From positions 393,175 to 457,174 of the forward strand of contig JAKJXP020000028.1 in the NCBI GenBank assembly GCA_022225965.2: DNA of 64,000 nt, given 5' to 3'. This document shows, one piece after another, positions 11,624-22,910 of the stretch; the first letter of the stretch is position 1, and each line of letters starts with the position of its first letter. A program made the position numbers and the translations under genes. Under the pieces are notes generated by a model. The model did not search any database. It saw nothing but the letters and a program-made list of their open reading frames with translations, and had not been told where the DNA came from. This DNA comes from Diatrype stigma. Its lineage: Eukaryota > Ascomycota > Sordariomycetes > Xylariales > Diatrypaceae.

Positions 11624-14254
11624 CTATCCAAGTCGAAAATGTACAGTGGGTAAATCCAGGTTGTCGTCACTGAATACCCTCTCCGCTTCACTATGGTTCA
11701 AAATCTGCACCACTCCAACGCGTGAGCCGGTCCTCAACTCATTATCATTGTACACCCTGGGCGCACCGTCGCTTGCCGTCTCCCATGAAACTATGAGCAG
11801 GTTTGCGCGGCCAGGCACTTCGCTAATCAGGAGGTATGACCATCTGCCGTCGTCAAGACGCCGAGCGATTTCCTCCTTCTCGTTTTCCGGAAGCAACGAA
11901 CCAAAGACTTCCGGAGAGTCCAATAAACACCAATAATCACGCCATGTATTGTGGGCGAAGCACTTCGCTAGTCTGGATGGTCGGAATATCTTAGAGAGCG
12001 TGCGCAGCTTCTCTATCTTTGCTTCACGGCTGACAGGTTGGCCCTTACGGGACGCCCAAGATGTCTGCTTGACTTTGTTGCTAAGCCACATACAGCGTCT
12101 GTAGATTGAGCTGGCGTCTTGGTGAAGTCTTGCTACTTTAGATTTCTCGAGCAGTTCGTTCCAAGCCTGGGATTCCATGAGCCGGCACCTCGGTATCTCC
12201 ATTGCCTCACCAATCAGAAACATCGGATCGTCTGTTTCTTTGGAGAAGTAGGCTGGTGCCTCGTCGAAATCTATGATTTTCCCGCTGACAGACTCAATTG
12301 CTTGAACATTGAATCTGACCTCTCCCATCTCAGTACTGTTGCTGTAGATATTTTTGGGCATATATTCCCACGATGGCATACCCTTCCATCCCGCCCAGCT
12401 CCAAGAAGGAAACCCGTCGCGGCGTGTTGCTCTTTTGGAAGCAGCAGGTTCATGGTGCCAGTTGAGAACATTAACAAATACTGCCTTACGAAAGTCTTCG
12501 AAATCTTCTTGTTGCAGCGTGTGACACGATTCAGATCCGCCTGTTTTCTTCACCGTTGATCTCAGCTCGATGGGTTTCAGCTGTAAGTGGTTCGATAGAC
12601 CGAATACTGGGAGCCCCTGGAGGGTTTGAAAATTGGGATCTTGCCGCGCAAACACTTTCATGACTCCCGTGAACCCATTTATCACGTCGCCATCGAAGGT
12701 CATTTCTTTTTCCAAGTACTCCTTCATTAGACCCAGAAATATTTCCAGTTCGACCCAAAAGGCGCCACGTGGGTCATCTAGTTCATACTCATTTTTTATA
12801 TCTCGGTCCTCTAGGAGTCCTTCCCAGGATCGCACACCTAGTGAAAGCTCCCCGTGAATAATCGAGCACAAAATGTGAGACTGCATAAAGTCTGGTTCAG
12901 GGTACGAATCGGAAACCCACATATTCTCGGCATCAAAATACATCTCATGGTCCGTGAAATATAGGCGCCGGGGAGAGAGCGTTGCTTCTTGGAAACACCA
13001 GCCCCTGGTATACCATACTGAGTCTAGGATACACTTCTCAACCCCAGGGCTTGTGGTGAAGCAGGTTATAGCGTTTTCTGTGTTCCCTGTCAGGCCGCCT
13101 AGATCAAGCACCTCTTGAGCAACCCTTGGAGTGGTCCCCACCCCCGGCAGGGCACCGCGTGAGCTTGCGGCAACGATGGTCCACTGGGCTAGGCTGTAGA
13201 TCAAATCCATCTTGGAGATGTTTTCAATGATCTCTTCCCTGGAGGCGGACTGATCAATACAATATTGATCAACCCAGAGATACCGATACCCCAGGTCCAT
13301 GACGACTGCCATGGCGTTATGAACGACCCTAGGGATTAGCAGAGGTAAGGATTTCCCAGCTGGAGGAGTGTTCAAGACCTCACCCACGCACTGGCGCAAG
13401 GGAACTAGGTCGTCGTTCGCGAGTCGCCACACGTAGCTTAACGCTATGTATTCCGCCTCGGTTGTGCAATCAACGATCTCTAAAGTCTCACAGTCGATGG
13501 CTTTTATACTCGTCGCAGGTACCACCAAGTCCTTCACTGGTCTTTTCTCGATATTCTGGGACTGGTCATCCTCGTCTGCGTCGGACGACTCGTCATTGAT
13601 ACTATTCGAGAGCTCAACCCAATGCCTCACAAGGTCAGGACTATACTTCGGGGGTATCAGCTGGGTTGTCGGAACCTCCTGAGACCTCGCGATTGAAGCG
13701 TAGTTTTGCAGGTCCGTGGTTCTTGCGGCGAACAGAAGCCCCTTTTCACGAGCCCTATCACTATCGGCGAACTTGAAAAAGTCACGCTCACTGCTCCCAG
13801 CATATAGCGCCACCCTCGGTATGGCCTCAAAGTAATGTGAGTCTTGGTTCTGTATGAAGGCATGTTTTAGACAAAGAGCACGGAGATGCCAAGGACCCCC
13901 AGTAGGCATCGAATCGTAGGTGTTTGGCAATATGGTCGCAGCAAATAGCTCACAGAGAGCGCAACCGGCGCAAAGGCCTTGCATCTTAGCTACGGGTAGC
14001 CAAGGGGCCTGGGTGTTCATTGCATTGTCTATGACTTTTGAAAAGTCGATCTTGCGACACTGATCGCAAATAAACGGCCTCGAGGTCTCGATCTCGATTA
14101 CTTGGCCAGATTTCCCATTATCCCTGAAAGAGACATGCTGGCCAGAGACGAAGCCATCCTTGTCTAGTTAGCTTACGACTGAAGAAACCAAAAGTTTACA
14201 AGATATAAGATGATAGATCCGACTTACGATAGAAACATAGGAGTTCGATTTCAT
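11624..14254 (-). CDS. HET-domain (heterokaryon incompatibility) protein
   Basis: The main exon is open from about 14137 to the stop at 11624. A small first exon (14254-14228, nine codons, donor GTAAGT) would add an ATG; the proposed acceptor just before 14137 is tentative. The result is about 846 aa, and the ATG at 14020 alone would give 798 aa. A Cys motif near the N-terminus (ICDQCRKIDF ... CAGCALCELF) is typical of the leader of many HET proteins and lies partly upstream of the 14020 ATG, which favours the longer model. The HET core contains YIALSYVWRLAND, then YRYLWVDQYCIDQ, then TIVAASSRGALPGVG. HET domains trigger cell death or growth arrest when incompatible strains fuse. The C-terminal 450 residues have no domain I recognise. 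Partner and specificity are unknown. Confidence 0.85.
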
Positions 14255-14987
14255 CGCCCCTTTTATTTTTGACTCCACCTTGTAAGGTCTGTTCCTCGCC
14301 CGGACTCTTAGTCTCTTAGACCTATATGTCTCCACACCAGCGCCGGGCGGAGTCTTCAGTCTTCACATTCAAGCAACAATGTACAATCCGGCTTTAGAAT
14401 GATATGACCATGAAAAGAACGCCTTTTTGAGAACTTCGAGAGAAAGAAGTCTATGTTTTTGGAAGCCCGGGAGCTGCCTCAAGTCCGAGCTGACTGCTTT
14501 TATAGAGGATTGCTTGTACGCTTGACCCTGACAAGAAGGACATATTCGGGAGGCCTGATCGACCATACCGGGGTTTGGATTGGCTGGTTAAGCGCCTATA
14601 TTATGCAGTCGGTATAGTTTACCGAAGCTAGTGACGTATCCATGTCAACTGTTGATGATGAATTATACATCTAAGCCTTCCCAGCACATGACAACTCTCA
14701 ACTTCAATGAAGCTCTATCCATAACACTTTGATATGTCTAAATGGTGACTTTCTGGCTTGACTAGAGACTTCAGAGCTAGTAGTCTAGACTCACGACGGA
14801 GATCACTAGGTCATCCAGCTAGTCCAAGATGACAATAGCCGGTGGGGAACGCTGGGGGCATCTCATCCCACAGATGCCTTCTCATGATGCTACGGTGAAG
14901 AGAAAAGTCAGCCCAAGGAGGGTTGGAATTGGGCTGCTTTCTCATCTCAGCTCATTATGACTTGAAATTTCTGCCAGTGTGATCACG
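14255..14987. other. Intergenic region between HET gene and parvulin gene
   Basis: These two genes are divergent, so this stretch holds both promoters. No further gene, RNA gene or clear regulatory motif was seen. Confidence 0.5.
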
Positions 14988-15568
14988 ATGGGTGCCAAAA
15001 ACAAGAATCAGTCCAAACCAAACGCCAATGACCAGGCAACACAGAGCAAGCAGGGCGGGAAGGGTGGAAAAGGCGGGAAGGGCGGAAAGGGGGCAAAAGG
15101 GAACACACAGGCGGAGCCGACCCCAAAAGTCGGGAAGGTTGGCGGGCAAAAACTCGAGATCTCACACATCCTGGTACGTTAGGGCCCATGTTACTGGAAA
15201 CAACTCTTCAAAGCTCTAAATTGACATTTATGTAGTGTGGAAAAGAAGCAAAGCACAACGAGGTCATAACGCTTCTCCAGCAGCAAGGTAACGATACAAT
15301 TGAAGCGTTCCAAAGGATCGCTAGGGAGTATAGTGAGGATAAAGCAAGATCAGGTGAGGGAGTGCCTGGAAATCGGGCCTGAAACTGAATACATTCAACA
15401 TAAAGACTAACAATCGACTTAGGAGGTTCCCTTGGATCAATGACTAAAGGACAGTTGGATGCAGCATTCGCACAGGTTGCTTGGAGTCTTGAGAAAAGTG
15501 TCAAGGGGAAGATCGTGACCGGTACAGCTAAAACTGAGCATGGGTACCATGTGATCATAGTGCGATAA
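14988..15568 (+). CDS. PIN4/Par14-type parvulin peptidyl-prolyl isomerase
   Basis: Exons 14988-15173, 15236-15353 and 15423-15568 give 149 aa; the junctions are GTACGT/GTAG and GTGAGG/TTAG and the frame holds. The N-terminus is a Lys/Gly-rich low-complexity tail (about residues 20-40, repeated GGKGGKG), as in human PIN4. The rotamase domain follows: ISHILCGKEAKHNEVITLLQ, then REYSEDKARSGGSLGSMTKG, and a final EHGYHVIIV strand. All match the parvulin fold, which catalyses cis-trans isomerisation at prolyl bonds. There is no WW domain, so it is the Par14 branch, not the Ess1/Pin1 branch. PIN4 proteins are linked to pre-rRNA processing and chromatin. The neighbouring eS12 gene converges on it, with about 230 nt between stops. 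Confidence 0.93.
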
Positions 15569-15799
15569 ATGTTAGATGATACCGCATTAATAGCAATAGT
15601 CCAGTAGGACATGGTGCATGGTATGTTTCGTGTAACTTTTCCTTTATTCCGATGCAGTATGAGTCCCATTTCTACCCCCAGCACCTATGCTATCTGAAGA
15701 ATAGGCTAGAGTACATCCAGAGATCCATGATGGATGGATTGGATATTGGGTATCCCCCCAATGGTCTATATCCTCCCACGAAATGCCGGTGAACACCTT

Positions 15800-16538
15800 T
15801 TACTGCTCGGTCTGGAAGTAGTTGAGGAGGATAGATCGCTCCGTCGACTCCTCGCCCCAGTCCTTAACCACGACACAGGAGCAGTTGACGACCTTGCGCG
15901 CATTGCCTTCCCGATCCAGGACACCTGTACGCAACACCAATTAGCACGTTGAGGACAGAATTGCCGTATTTCAGCCTGTGGTTGGCACTCACAGAGACCT
16001 GCCCACTCGCCCAGCTGCTTGCCGTCCGGAACCTTGATCAGGGGAATCTTATGCTCAGAGCAGAGAGCGACGACCAGCTTCTTGTAGGCCTCCTCCTCGC
16101 AGTTCTCGTTCAGGACACACATGTGAGCCTGGCGTCTGTCCAGAGCCTTGGACGCTTCGCGGAGACCTCGGGCAAGACCATCGTGTATCAGAGCCAGCTT
16201 CAAGACACCCTTGAGGGCGTCCAGAACGGACATCTGACCCTTGGAGGCCTCGGCATCGGCGGAGACCTCGACCTCCTCGGGGGCCTCGGGTGCGTTGTTC
16301 TCTTCTACGTCCGACTAAACGACAGGACAAGCGTTAGTGAGTTGACCTTTGCGCGATTGGAATCGGAGGTAAGTGCTTGCGTAGAGCAAGCCTCGCTCGG
16401 ATCGGATCGGGTCTAGGCATGTGAACGCAGGAGGCAGCGGAGGGAAATGCGACGCCGAATGCGAAAAGAACCCTGCCTGCCCTGCGAACAATGCCGATAC
16501 CGAGAAAATAGCGATGCGATGGGGATAGAACGTACCAT
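15800..16538 (-). CDS. RPS12: 40S ribosomal protein eS12
   Basis: Three exons: 16538-16536 (the ATG alone), 16314-15993 and 15924-15800, 149 aa in total. Exon 1 is just the start codon followed by GTACGT; the 221-nt intron ends in TTTAG and exon 2 begins [14 protein letters not shown], an acidic leader known from fungal eS12. The core shows [20 protein letters not shown] and [20 protein letters not shown], the L7Ae-like fold of eS12. The last exon adds [19 protein letters not shown] and ends LLNYFQTEQ. The protein sits on the beak of the small subunit. If introns are ignored, the internal ATG at 16233 could be mistaken for the start; it would lose the acidic leader. The gene is divergently arranged with the uS8 gene. 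Confidence 0.96.
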
Positions 16539-17452
16539 CTTGGCTGTGTTGATACCGGTGCGATCCTCGAAGAGATTCTAAGTCGTGGTGCGTAAAGGTG
16601 TTGGGGTAGCGGGTGTTGGTGATGTCTTGCGTAGGTAAAATTGGGAAATTATCACAAAAGTAGCAGCTTCTGCTTAGCCTGCGAGATCAAATCGAGGCTT
16701 CCGCACAATCGCACAATCGCACAGCACAATGCGGGCAACTCTGCCACACAAACAGCGATAGACCAGAAATTGTGTGGTGGAATCGCTAATAGTGGATGCC
16801 TCGGCCAATCAGAGAAGCCCATGTCGTTAGGGTTTTCGCAAAAGGGCAAAATGTCCAAGCTTCTCTCCCCCACCAACCCAAAATTCCGCCAGCCTTTTTT
16901 CCGCTTTCCGTGCCTTGCGGTCACTGGTTAGGTAAGCTAGATACCTAGCTACCTAGGTAGTGGGTATCCACTCTGCCCACCCAGGCCACTGACGGAAATT
17001 TCAGTTGAAATTCTTTTACCAGCAACCACACCAACTCTTCCATCAACCACAACCCAACAGACAACTTACACCCAAGGGATTCCCGTCGCCAAAGACTTCA
17101 ATTGAGGTATGTAGAAAGATATCAAGATGGATCGAGGTTGCTCGATGGCGCCCTTCAAGAAGCCAGAGGAGAGCAATCACGAGCACCTTGCACATACTCT
17201 TAGTGAGTCGCTGCGATGCGAATCCTCAACGTCGCACGCTGGCTAAGTGGGTGGCTGGTGTTCGTGATACGCTTCTCCTCTCCAGTACTGAGCGCGCAGA
17301 ACCCTCTCTGAGAACAATTTATATGCAAAATTGTTCGAAGAAGGGCACTCTCCATGCTCATGGCTCTTGGAAGGCTAACACAAACTCCGCGGCAGATACC
17401 TCATTTCTTCGTGAAAACGATTTGAGAATCTCCACCCAACAATACCGCCAAA
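16539..17452. promoter_or_regulatory. Shared divergent promoter of eS12 and uS8 genes
   Basis: The 914-nt gap separates the start codons of two ribosomal protein genes transcribed away from each other, so it must carry both 5' untranslated regions and promoters. It includes a TACCTAGGTA-type palindrome near 16940-16960. A possible 5' untranslated intron for uS8 could run from GTATGT at 17107 to a pyrimidine-rich CTCTCCAG ending at 17285; this is uncertain. The only open frame here is unsupported. Confidence 0.6.
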
Positions 17453-18106
17453 ATGGTCAAGACTTCCGTCCTCAACGATGCGCTCAACGCCATCAACAAC
17501 GCCGAGAAGTCCGGCAAGCGACAGGTCCTGATCCGACCTAGCTCCAAGGTCATTGTCAAGTTCCTGAGTGTTATGCAGAAGCATGGTATGTGGTGCAACA
17601 ATCCTCTTCTTCCCTGGGCTTCAGTCGGACCGCTTGTATACTTCCTTCGCTTCGAAACAGTTATTCGGCATGATAACTGGATAATGACCTCAACCTGCCC
17701 CTACGGTCAAAGTCTTTTAAGTTGCCGATAGATCGACGTACTATTTGTTTCGAGCGAAGGAATCTTACACGTGGTTCTGATATCCACCATGAAGTCTTTA
17801 CGTTTAATCTTTCGCTACAAATCAACTAACGGGGCACCGTCTTTAGGATACATTGGTGAATTCGAGGAGGTCGACGACCACCGATCTGGCAAGATCGTCG
17901 TTCAGCTGAACGGCCGCCTGAACAAGACCGGTGTCATCTCTCCCCGCTACAACGTCCGTCTGGCCGATCTCGAGAAGTGGGTTGTCAAGCTGCTGCCGTC
18001 TCGTCAGTTCGGTTACGTCGTCCTGACCACCTCTGCTGGTATCATGGACCACGAGGAGGCGCGTCGCAAGCACGTTGCTGGCAAGATCATTGGCTTCTTC
18101 TACTAG
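17453..18106 (+). CDS. RPS22: 40S ribosomal protein uS8 (S22/S15A)
   Basis: Two exons, 17453-17585 and 17847-18106, give 130 aa, the usual length for eukaryotic uS8. The intron (261 nt, GTATGT...TTTAG) interrupts a Gly codon between SVMQKH and [16 protein letters not shown]. Diagnostic stretches are the start [19 protein letters not shown], the [17 protein letters not shown] segment and the C-terminal [19 protein letters not shown] ... GKIIGFFY. uS8 binds 18S rRNA in the platform of the small subunit. The intron is much longer than most in this window; I looked for snoRNA C/D boxes in it and found no convincing pair. Confidence 0.97.
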
Positions 18107-19511
18107 GTGGAAGTCGGTGTGCTTAAGGAACAAAAATAAAAGGGGTTCATGACGGGAAGAGGCATTCTCGGCGTTGGGGGGATGGATACTGGTCAGACAT
18201 TTGCTTGAAAACTCTTTTGAGACCCAATATACCACGATACCAGCTATTAACGAAATGCCATATGGACCTGGTCCTGAATATCCACTTGGCTCTGTACACC
18301 CTGTGATATGTGATACCACCCACTCATGCTGTCATCACAAACTTGTCTCGGAACTTTCGACGTAGTGATATTGGTGAGAGGTTACACTTGCTAATTGTAG
18401 TACTTGGTGAAGTCGCGTCTCGTCGAACCTCGTCGTTTGTTTATACCTCGGTATATGTGTTACGCACGACCTTTGTTCGAAGGAACATTCGGTGTTGGGG
18501 GGTTAATATTCGAACCTTATGTCGTTCAACTTGCAGGCACAAATCGTAATGCCTTCAAAGCTTCTGCTGCATTGTTCTTTTCTGCATCGTAGATATTCAG
18601 TCTGCCGGCTTGAAGAAAAAGAAGGAAAATTGCTGGAGTTGCCAACTTGCTAAGCTACATTTGATCTGACGACGCGCACATTGCGCAATGGCGGACTTTC
18701 AATTCTACGTGCATGTGTTTGTAGCGAATTGGGCGTTGCAATAATGAAATAAATGGCCCCTGCTACTCTTCCCAAGTGGGAACTTGGCAGGGATGGAGCC
18801 CGCGCCGTCTACAGGGGGGTTATTTCTTGCGTGCTGAACTGGAAACCCCCTGACGCGGCGGACCCCAACTCTTTTATGGTCCAGAGCTAATCTTGGCTGG
18901 GCTGTTTTCGTTTTGCCTTGTGAAAATACCACTAAGATTCACTTACGTACATACTTTATAGATTTTGCATGATACTATTACCTCCTCACCCTACGACACG
19001 ACACGGACATCAACAGCGGATCAGATAGTCATTAAGCGTGGGACCCAGTGAAACAGAAGAACAAAGGGAGGTCCATTCCCCATACGCATCGAGATAGTAT
19101 CTCATCGATCGACCATTACTCGAGACAGAAGACGGAAGCTCGGAGCAGCAGCTGCGCCAGGACGAACGACGGCCGGAAACTATCTTTTCAGATGGAAGGC
19201 TCTTAATGTTACATCTGCTAAAACCGCCACGCGATTGCATCTCATCGTCCTTGCTTTATGCTTGAGATATATTTTGCTCTTTAGCTGAAATTAGCTTTCG
19301 ACCGTCAATACTTTTTGGATAAAACAGGAACAACTGAATATAAAAACGTACATCAAGTATTTGCTAACGAAAACGCCCCTCTTCGACGGGTAGGTTGGTT
19401 GGGAGGTTTCCATCGGGAGGGTTGGCAGTATCGTTATTGTAAGAAGCCAGCCAGCCAGCCAGCCAAGAAAAGGCAGGCAGGCAGGCAGGCCGGCAGTAAG
19501 GTCGGCAGGCT
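18107..19511. other. Intergenic region, uS8 to GT90 gene
   Basis: About 1.4 kb with no supported gene. It holds the uS8 3' region and the GT90 promoter. No tRNA or other RNA gene was recognised. A tetranucleotide microsatellite lies just before the GT90 start. Confidence 0.5.
19445..19495. repeat. AGCC and GGCA tetranucleotide microsatellites
   Basis: Five tandem AGCC units are followed, after AAGAAAA, by about five GGCA units. The tract ends some 15 nt before the ATG of the glycosyltransferase gene, so it is probably in its 5' untranslated region. Confidence 0.85.
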
Positions 19512-21652
19512 ATGGGAGTAATAAGGATGCGACCACGCCAGCTCCTCGCCACGGGGGCCCTCTTCTTCCTCGTCCTGTGCGCCGTCACGCTACTCAAGCT
19601 CTCGCCGACGGGCACGAACCTCGCGGACTTTCGATCCTCGCGCTACGGAAGCGGCAGCAATACGAAGAATGGAGGAAGCAGTGGTAGTCTAAATACAGAA
19701 AAAGGAGGAGCCGCAGATATCCGACCGCCCCGCCCGCCGCTCGAGCCCTTCAACCCGTCGCCGAAGCCCGCCCCGCCGGGCTCCCACCCCGTCTGGCACC
19801 TGATCACGGACGCGGAGCGCGAGCTGGAGGCGGTCAAGGCGCGGCAGTCGCGCACGCTGGAGGAGGCCGTGGCCGAGTACCGGCGGCGGCACGGGGGCTT
19901 GGCGCCGCCGCCGCACTTCGACCGGTGGTGGGAGTTCGCGCAAGCCAAGGGCGTGCAGCTCGTCGACGAGTTCGACTCGGTCATGGAGGCGCTGACGCCC
20001 TTCTGGGGCCTCGAGCCGGCGACGATCCGCGGCCGCGCCCGCGAGGCCCTCGGCTTCCCCGACAACGCCCTCCTCGGCGTCCAGATCCGCGGCGGCAAGA
20101 TCACCCACCTCGACGGCGGCGGCGAGTGGCAGCAGCAGGCCACCGCGGGCATGATGGGCAAGTTCCTCACCTGGCTGCCCGACATGGACCTGTGCTTCAA
20201 CCTGCACGACGAGCCGCGCGTCGTCGTGCCGCACGACGACCTGTCGCGGCTCGTCAAGCGCGCCAAGGAGGTCAACATGCCGGCCGCGGCGAGCTACGCC
20301 AACGACCGGCCGGACAGCAGCAGCAGCAGCAGCAGCAGTAGGAACGCGTTCTCGACGGCGACGGACCTGAACGACGGCTCCCGCTTCGACGAGGTCAAGA
20401 CGACGCGGTTCAACGTGTTCGCGCACCAGCCGACGTGGACGCACTCGCGGCTGTCGTGCCCGCCCGAGAGCCCGGCGCGGGCGCTCGAGGAGGCCGAGCG
20501 GCGCGACGACGTGTCCAAGTACGGGTTGGGGGAGCTGGGGTTCGTGTACAACGTGACGGCGCTGTCGGACGTGTGCAACTCGCCGTCGCTCTCGTCGACG
20601 TTCGGGTTCTTCGACCGGCCCAACGCCTACAACCTCGTGCTGGACCTGTTCCCCATCTTCTCGCAGTCCAAGATCTCGTCCTACTCGGACATCCTGTACC
20701 CGTCGCCCTGGTACTGGTACGAGAAGGTCAGCTACGACGAGAAGAAGGATCGGGCCTGGGCCAAGAAGGCCGACTCCCTCTACTGGCGGGGGTCGACGAC
20801 GGGCGGGTTCAGCCGGGCGGGCGGCTGGCGGCGCCAGCACCGGCAGCGGTTCGTGCAGAAGATGAACGCGGTGGACAACGCGACGATCCTGGTGAACGTC
20901 GGGGCGGGCGAGAGGAGCGCGGAGGAGCGGTGGGAGCCGCGGTCGGTGCCGCGGGGCGACTACCGCGACCTGGTGGACGTGCACTTCTCCGGGGTGGGGC
21001 AGTGCGACCCGGGCGACTGCGCGGCGCAGGCCGAGTTCTTCGAGGTGACGGGCCACGCGGAGCAGCACGACGCGTGGGCGTACAAGCACCTGCTGGACCT
21101 GGACGGCAACGCCTTCAGCGGCCGCTTCTACGCCTTCCTGCGCAGCCGCTCGCTCGTCTACAAGCTCGCCCTCTTCCGCGAGTGGCACCTCGAGTGGCTC
21201 CGGCCCTGGGCCCACTACGTGCCCCTCAGCCTCCAGGGCGACGACTGGCTCGAGGCCGTCCGCTTCTTCCAGCACGAGGAGGACGGCCGCCGCGAGGCCG
21301 AGCGCCTCGCGAACCAGCAGCGCGACTGGGCTAATAAGGTCCTCCGCCACGAGGATATGGAGGTGTGGTTCTTCAGGCTGCTGTTGGAGTATGTTTATCC
21401 CCCCCCCCCCCCCCCCTTTTTTTTTTTCTTTCTTTTTTCTTTCTTCCCTTTCTTTTTCCCTTCCTGTTCTCTCTCCCCTCTGTCCACTGTCCATGTCGCC
21501 CCCCTGCCCTTCTTACTGCCGAGTGTTGCTGACATGGTGCGACCCACAGATATGGCCGAGTCATCGATGATGACCGCCACCTCATCGGGTTCTCGCTTGG
21601 TTCTACCAATACCAAGTCGGAGCCCGTGAAGGCCCCCGTCGAGGGGCCATGA
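19512..21652 (+). CDS. CAP10-like glycosyltransferase, family GT90
   Basis: Exons 19512-21388 and 21550-21652 give 659 aa. The intron uses GTATGT and CACAG and joins LLLE to YGRVIDDDRHL in frame. Residues about 7-30 form a single hydrophobic segment after a basic start (RMRPRQ), a type II signal anchor for the Golgi. The stem is followed by the CAP10 domain: TPFWGLEPATIRGRAREALG, GKFLTWLPDMDLCFNLHDEP, the YWRGSTTGG motif, and GNAFSGRFYAFLRSRSLVYK ... WAHYVPLSL near the C-terminus. These regions are characteristic of CAP10/KDELC/POGLUT proteins, which transfer xylose or glucose in the secretory pathway. A short poly-Ser run (near residues 263-272) is encoded by AGC repeats. Codon use is very GC-rich. 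A 6-codon-downstream ATG (19527) is an alternative start. Confidence 0.92.
21399..21427. repeat. C18-T11 homopolymer tract inside an intron
   Basis: Eighteen C are followed by eleven T near the 5' end of the GT90 intron, then a long pyrimidine-rich stretch to about 21480. Such tracts are prone to length error in assemblies. Confidence 0.9.
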
Positions 21653-22910
21653 GCACAACATACACATACATATATACTTCTTATATATGACATGACTTGT
21701 ATAATTGATCATAAATCTGGGTTGTGTCCCCCCCACCCCCATCTCCTTCCCACATAAGTGTCGGGCCCGGCGTATGGAGCGGATGTATAAACAAAGACGG
21801 ATGGCATTTTGTATGGAGTTTTTTTATTTATTTCTTACTCCCCCTTCTCTTAAGTTGGGGGACGGGCAGATGGGGTTTCCTCACCTACACAATTTTCTTT
21901 TCTCGTATATTTGCACACATAGGGGGCGGTCGTGGTTCGACGGCGGACATATTTACCATATATTGGGGGTCTGGGATGCAGGGACGGATTCCATGGAGGC
22001 TGCCTCCGCGCAGGTACATTGCGTGGGTAGACTTGGTGTTGGTGACCAGGCGTGGAACATAAAGGGGGGCACGCACTACCTACTTACACGGATACTAGTA
22101 GGTGCGTTGGTTGTAGTGGTTGGGTATATACCTATCTATGTGGCAGCTATATACATACTACCTATTACATACGTAGGATACATGTATGGAAGGAATTAGT
22201 AATGATGGGATGTAGATATTCCTGCCTGATAGGATAGGTGACTGACTACTAAGTTCTATGGCCTATTCGTGTAAATGGAGTAAATGGATATATTGTCTCC
22301 GTAATACGAAGGGTCTCTACATCGTTGCCTAGTCGATAGGTAAGCATGGTACCTGTCTGGAGGTTTACTTGTAAAGCCAGTTGAGATGTAACGGCTTCTA
22401 TGGACCTTACCACACTTTAGGCTCGACGTATTGTATCTCCAACCTTTTATTCTTTTGGTCGGTACCTACATGTATGTATGTAAGAGGGATTCTGGTAACC
22501 AGATTCCGGTAGACGGGTGCATGCAGTTTTCAAGCAATGCAGCCAATGACGTCTGATGGTGTAGACTTAGTCACTTAGTGTAAGGAACTCGGAGCTTGGG
22601 CCTAGACCAGCTCCATATTAATTTATTGTTGCTGCATACGTAGGTACGAGGTAGGTACCTTCCAAGGTTCCAAGGTTCGTTAAGGTGCCATTGGAATGAA
22701 GATCAGGCTGGTCGGAAGCCTTGTCGCGTGTCAACTCTCTTCTTCCCTTTCATCTTCCCCGTTGACAAGAATGGAATCTTGACTTCTTTCTGCAAGCCAA
22801 CCCCCAAATTGTGATCAATTGGGATCGCGATTGCCTGCTCCTTACTCCGGTCCCTGCCAAAGCTATATAACACCAGTTCCCCCATACTAATTCCGTCTCC
22901 CGCGTCCACC
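21653..22910. other. Intergenic region, GT90 to SWD2
   Basis: No supported gene in 1.26 kb. It contains TACATGTATG/TACATAC-rich DNA and GGTAGGTACC palindromes near 22640-22660. The SWD2 promoter lies at the right edge; a TATATAAC sequence sits about 47 nt before its ATG. Confidence 0.5.

Noticed and set aside
17586..17846. snoRNA hosted in the long uS8 intron
   Set aside because: Some host introns of ribosomal genes carry snoRNAs, but no convincing C box (RTGATGA) and D box (CTGA) pair with terminal stem was found.
20435..21334. A 299-codon frame in another plus-strand phase within GT90
   Set aside because: Arg/Ala/Gly-rich shadow of the real frame.
19689..21494. A 601-codon open frame on the minus strand across the GT90 gene
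   Set aside because: It is antisense to a GC-rich coding exon, has biased Arg/Val/Glu/Ala composition and no domain; the plus-strand frame carries full CAP10 motifs.
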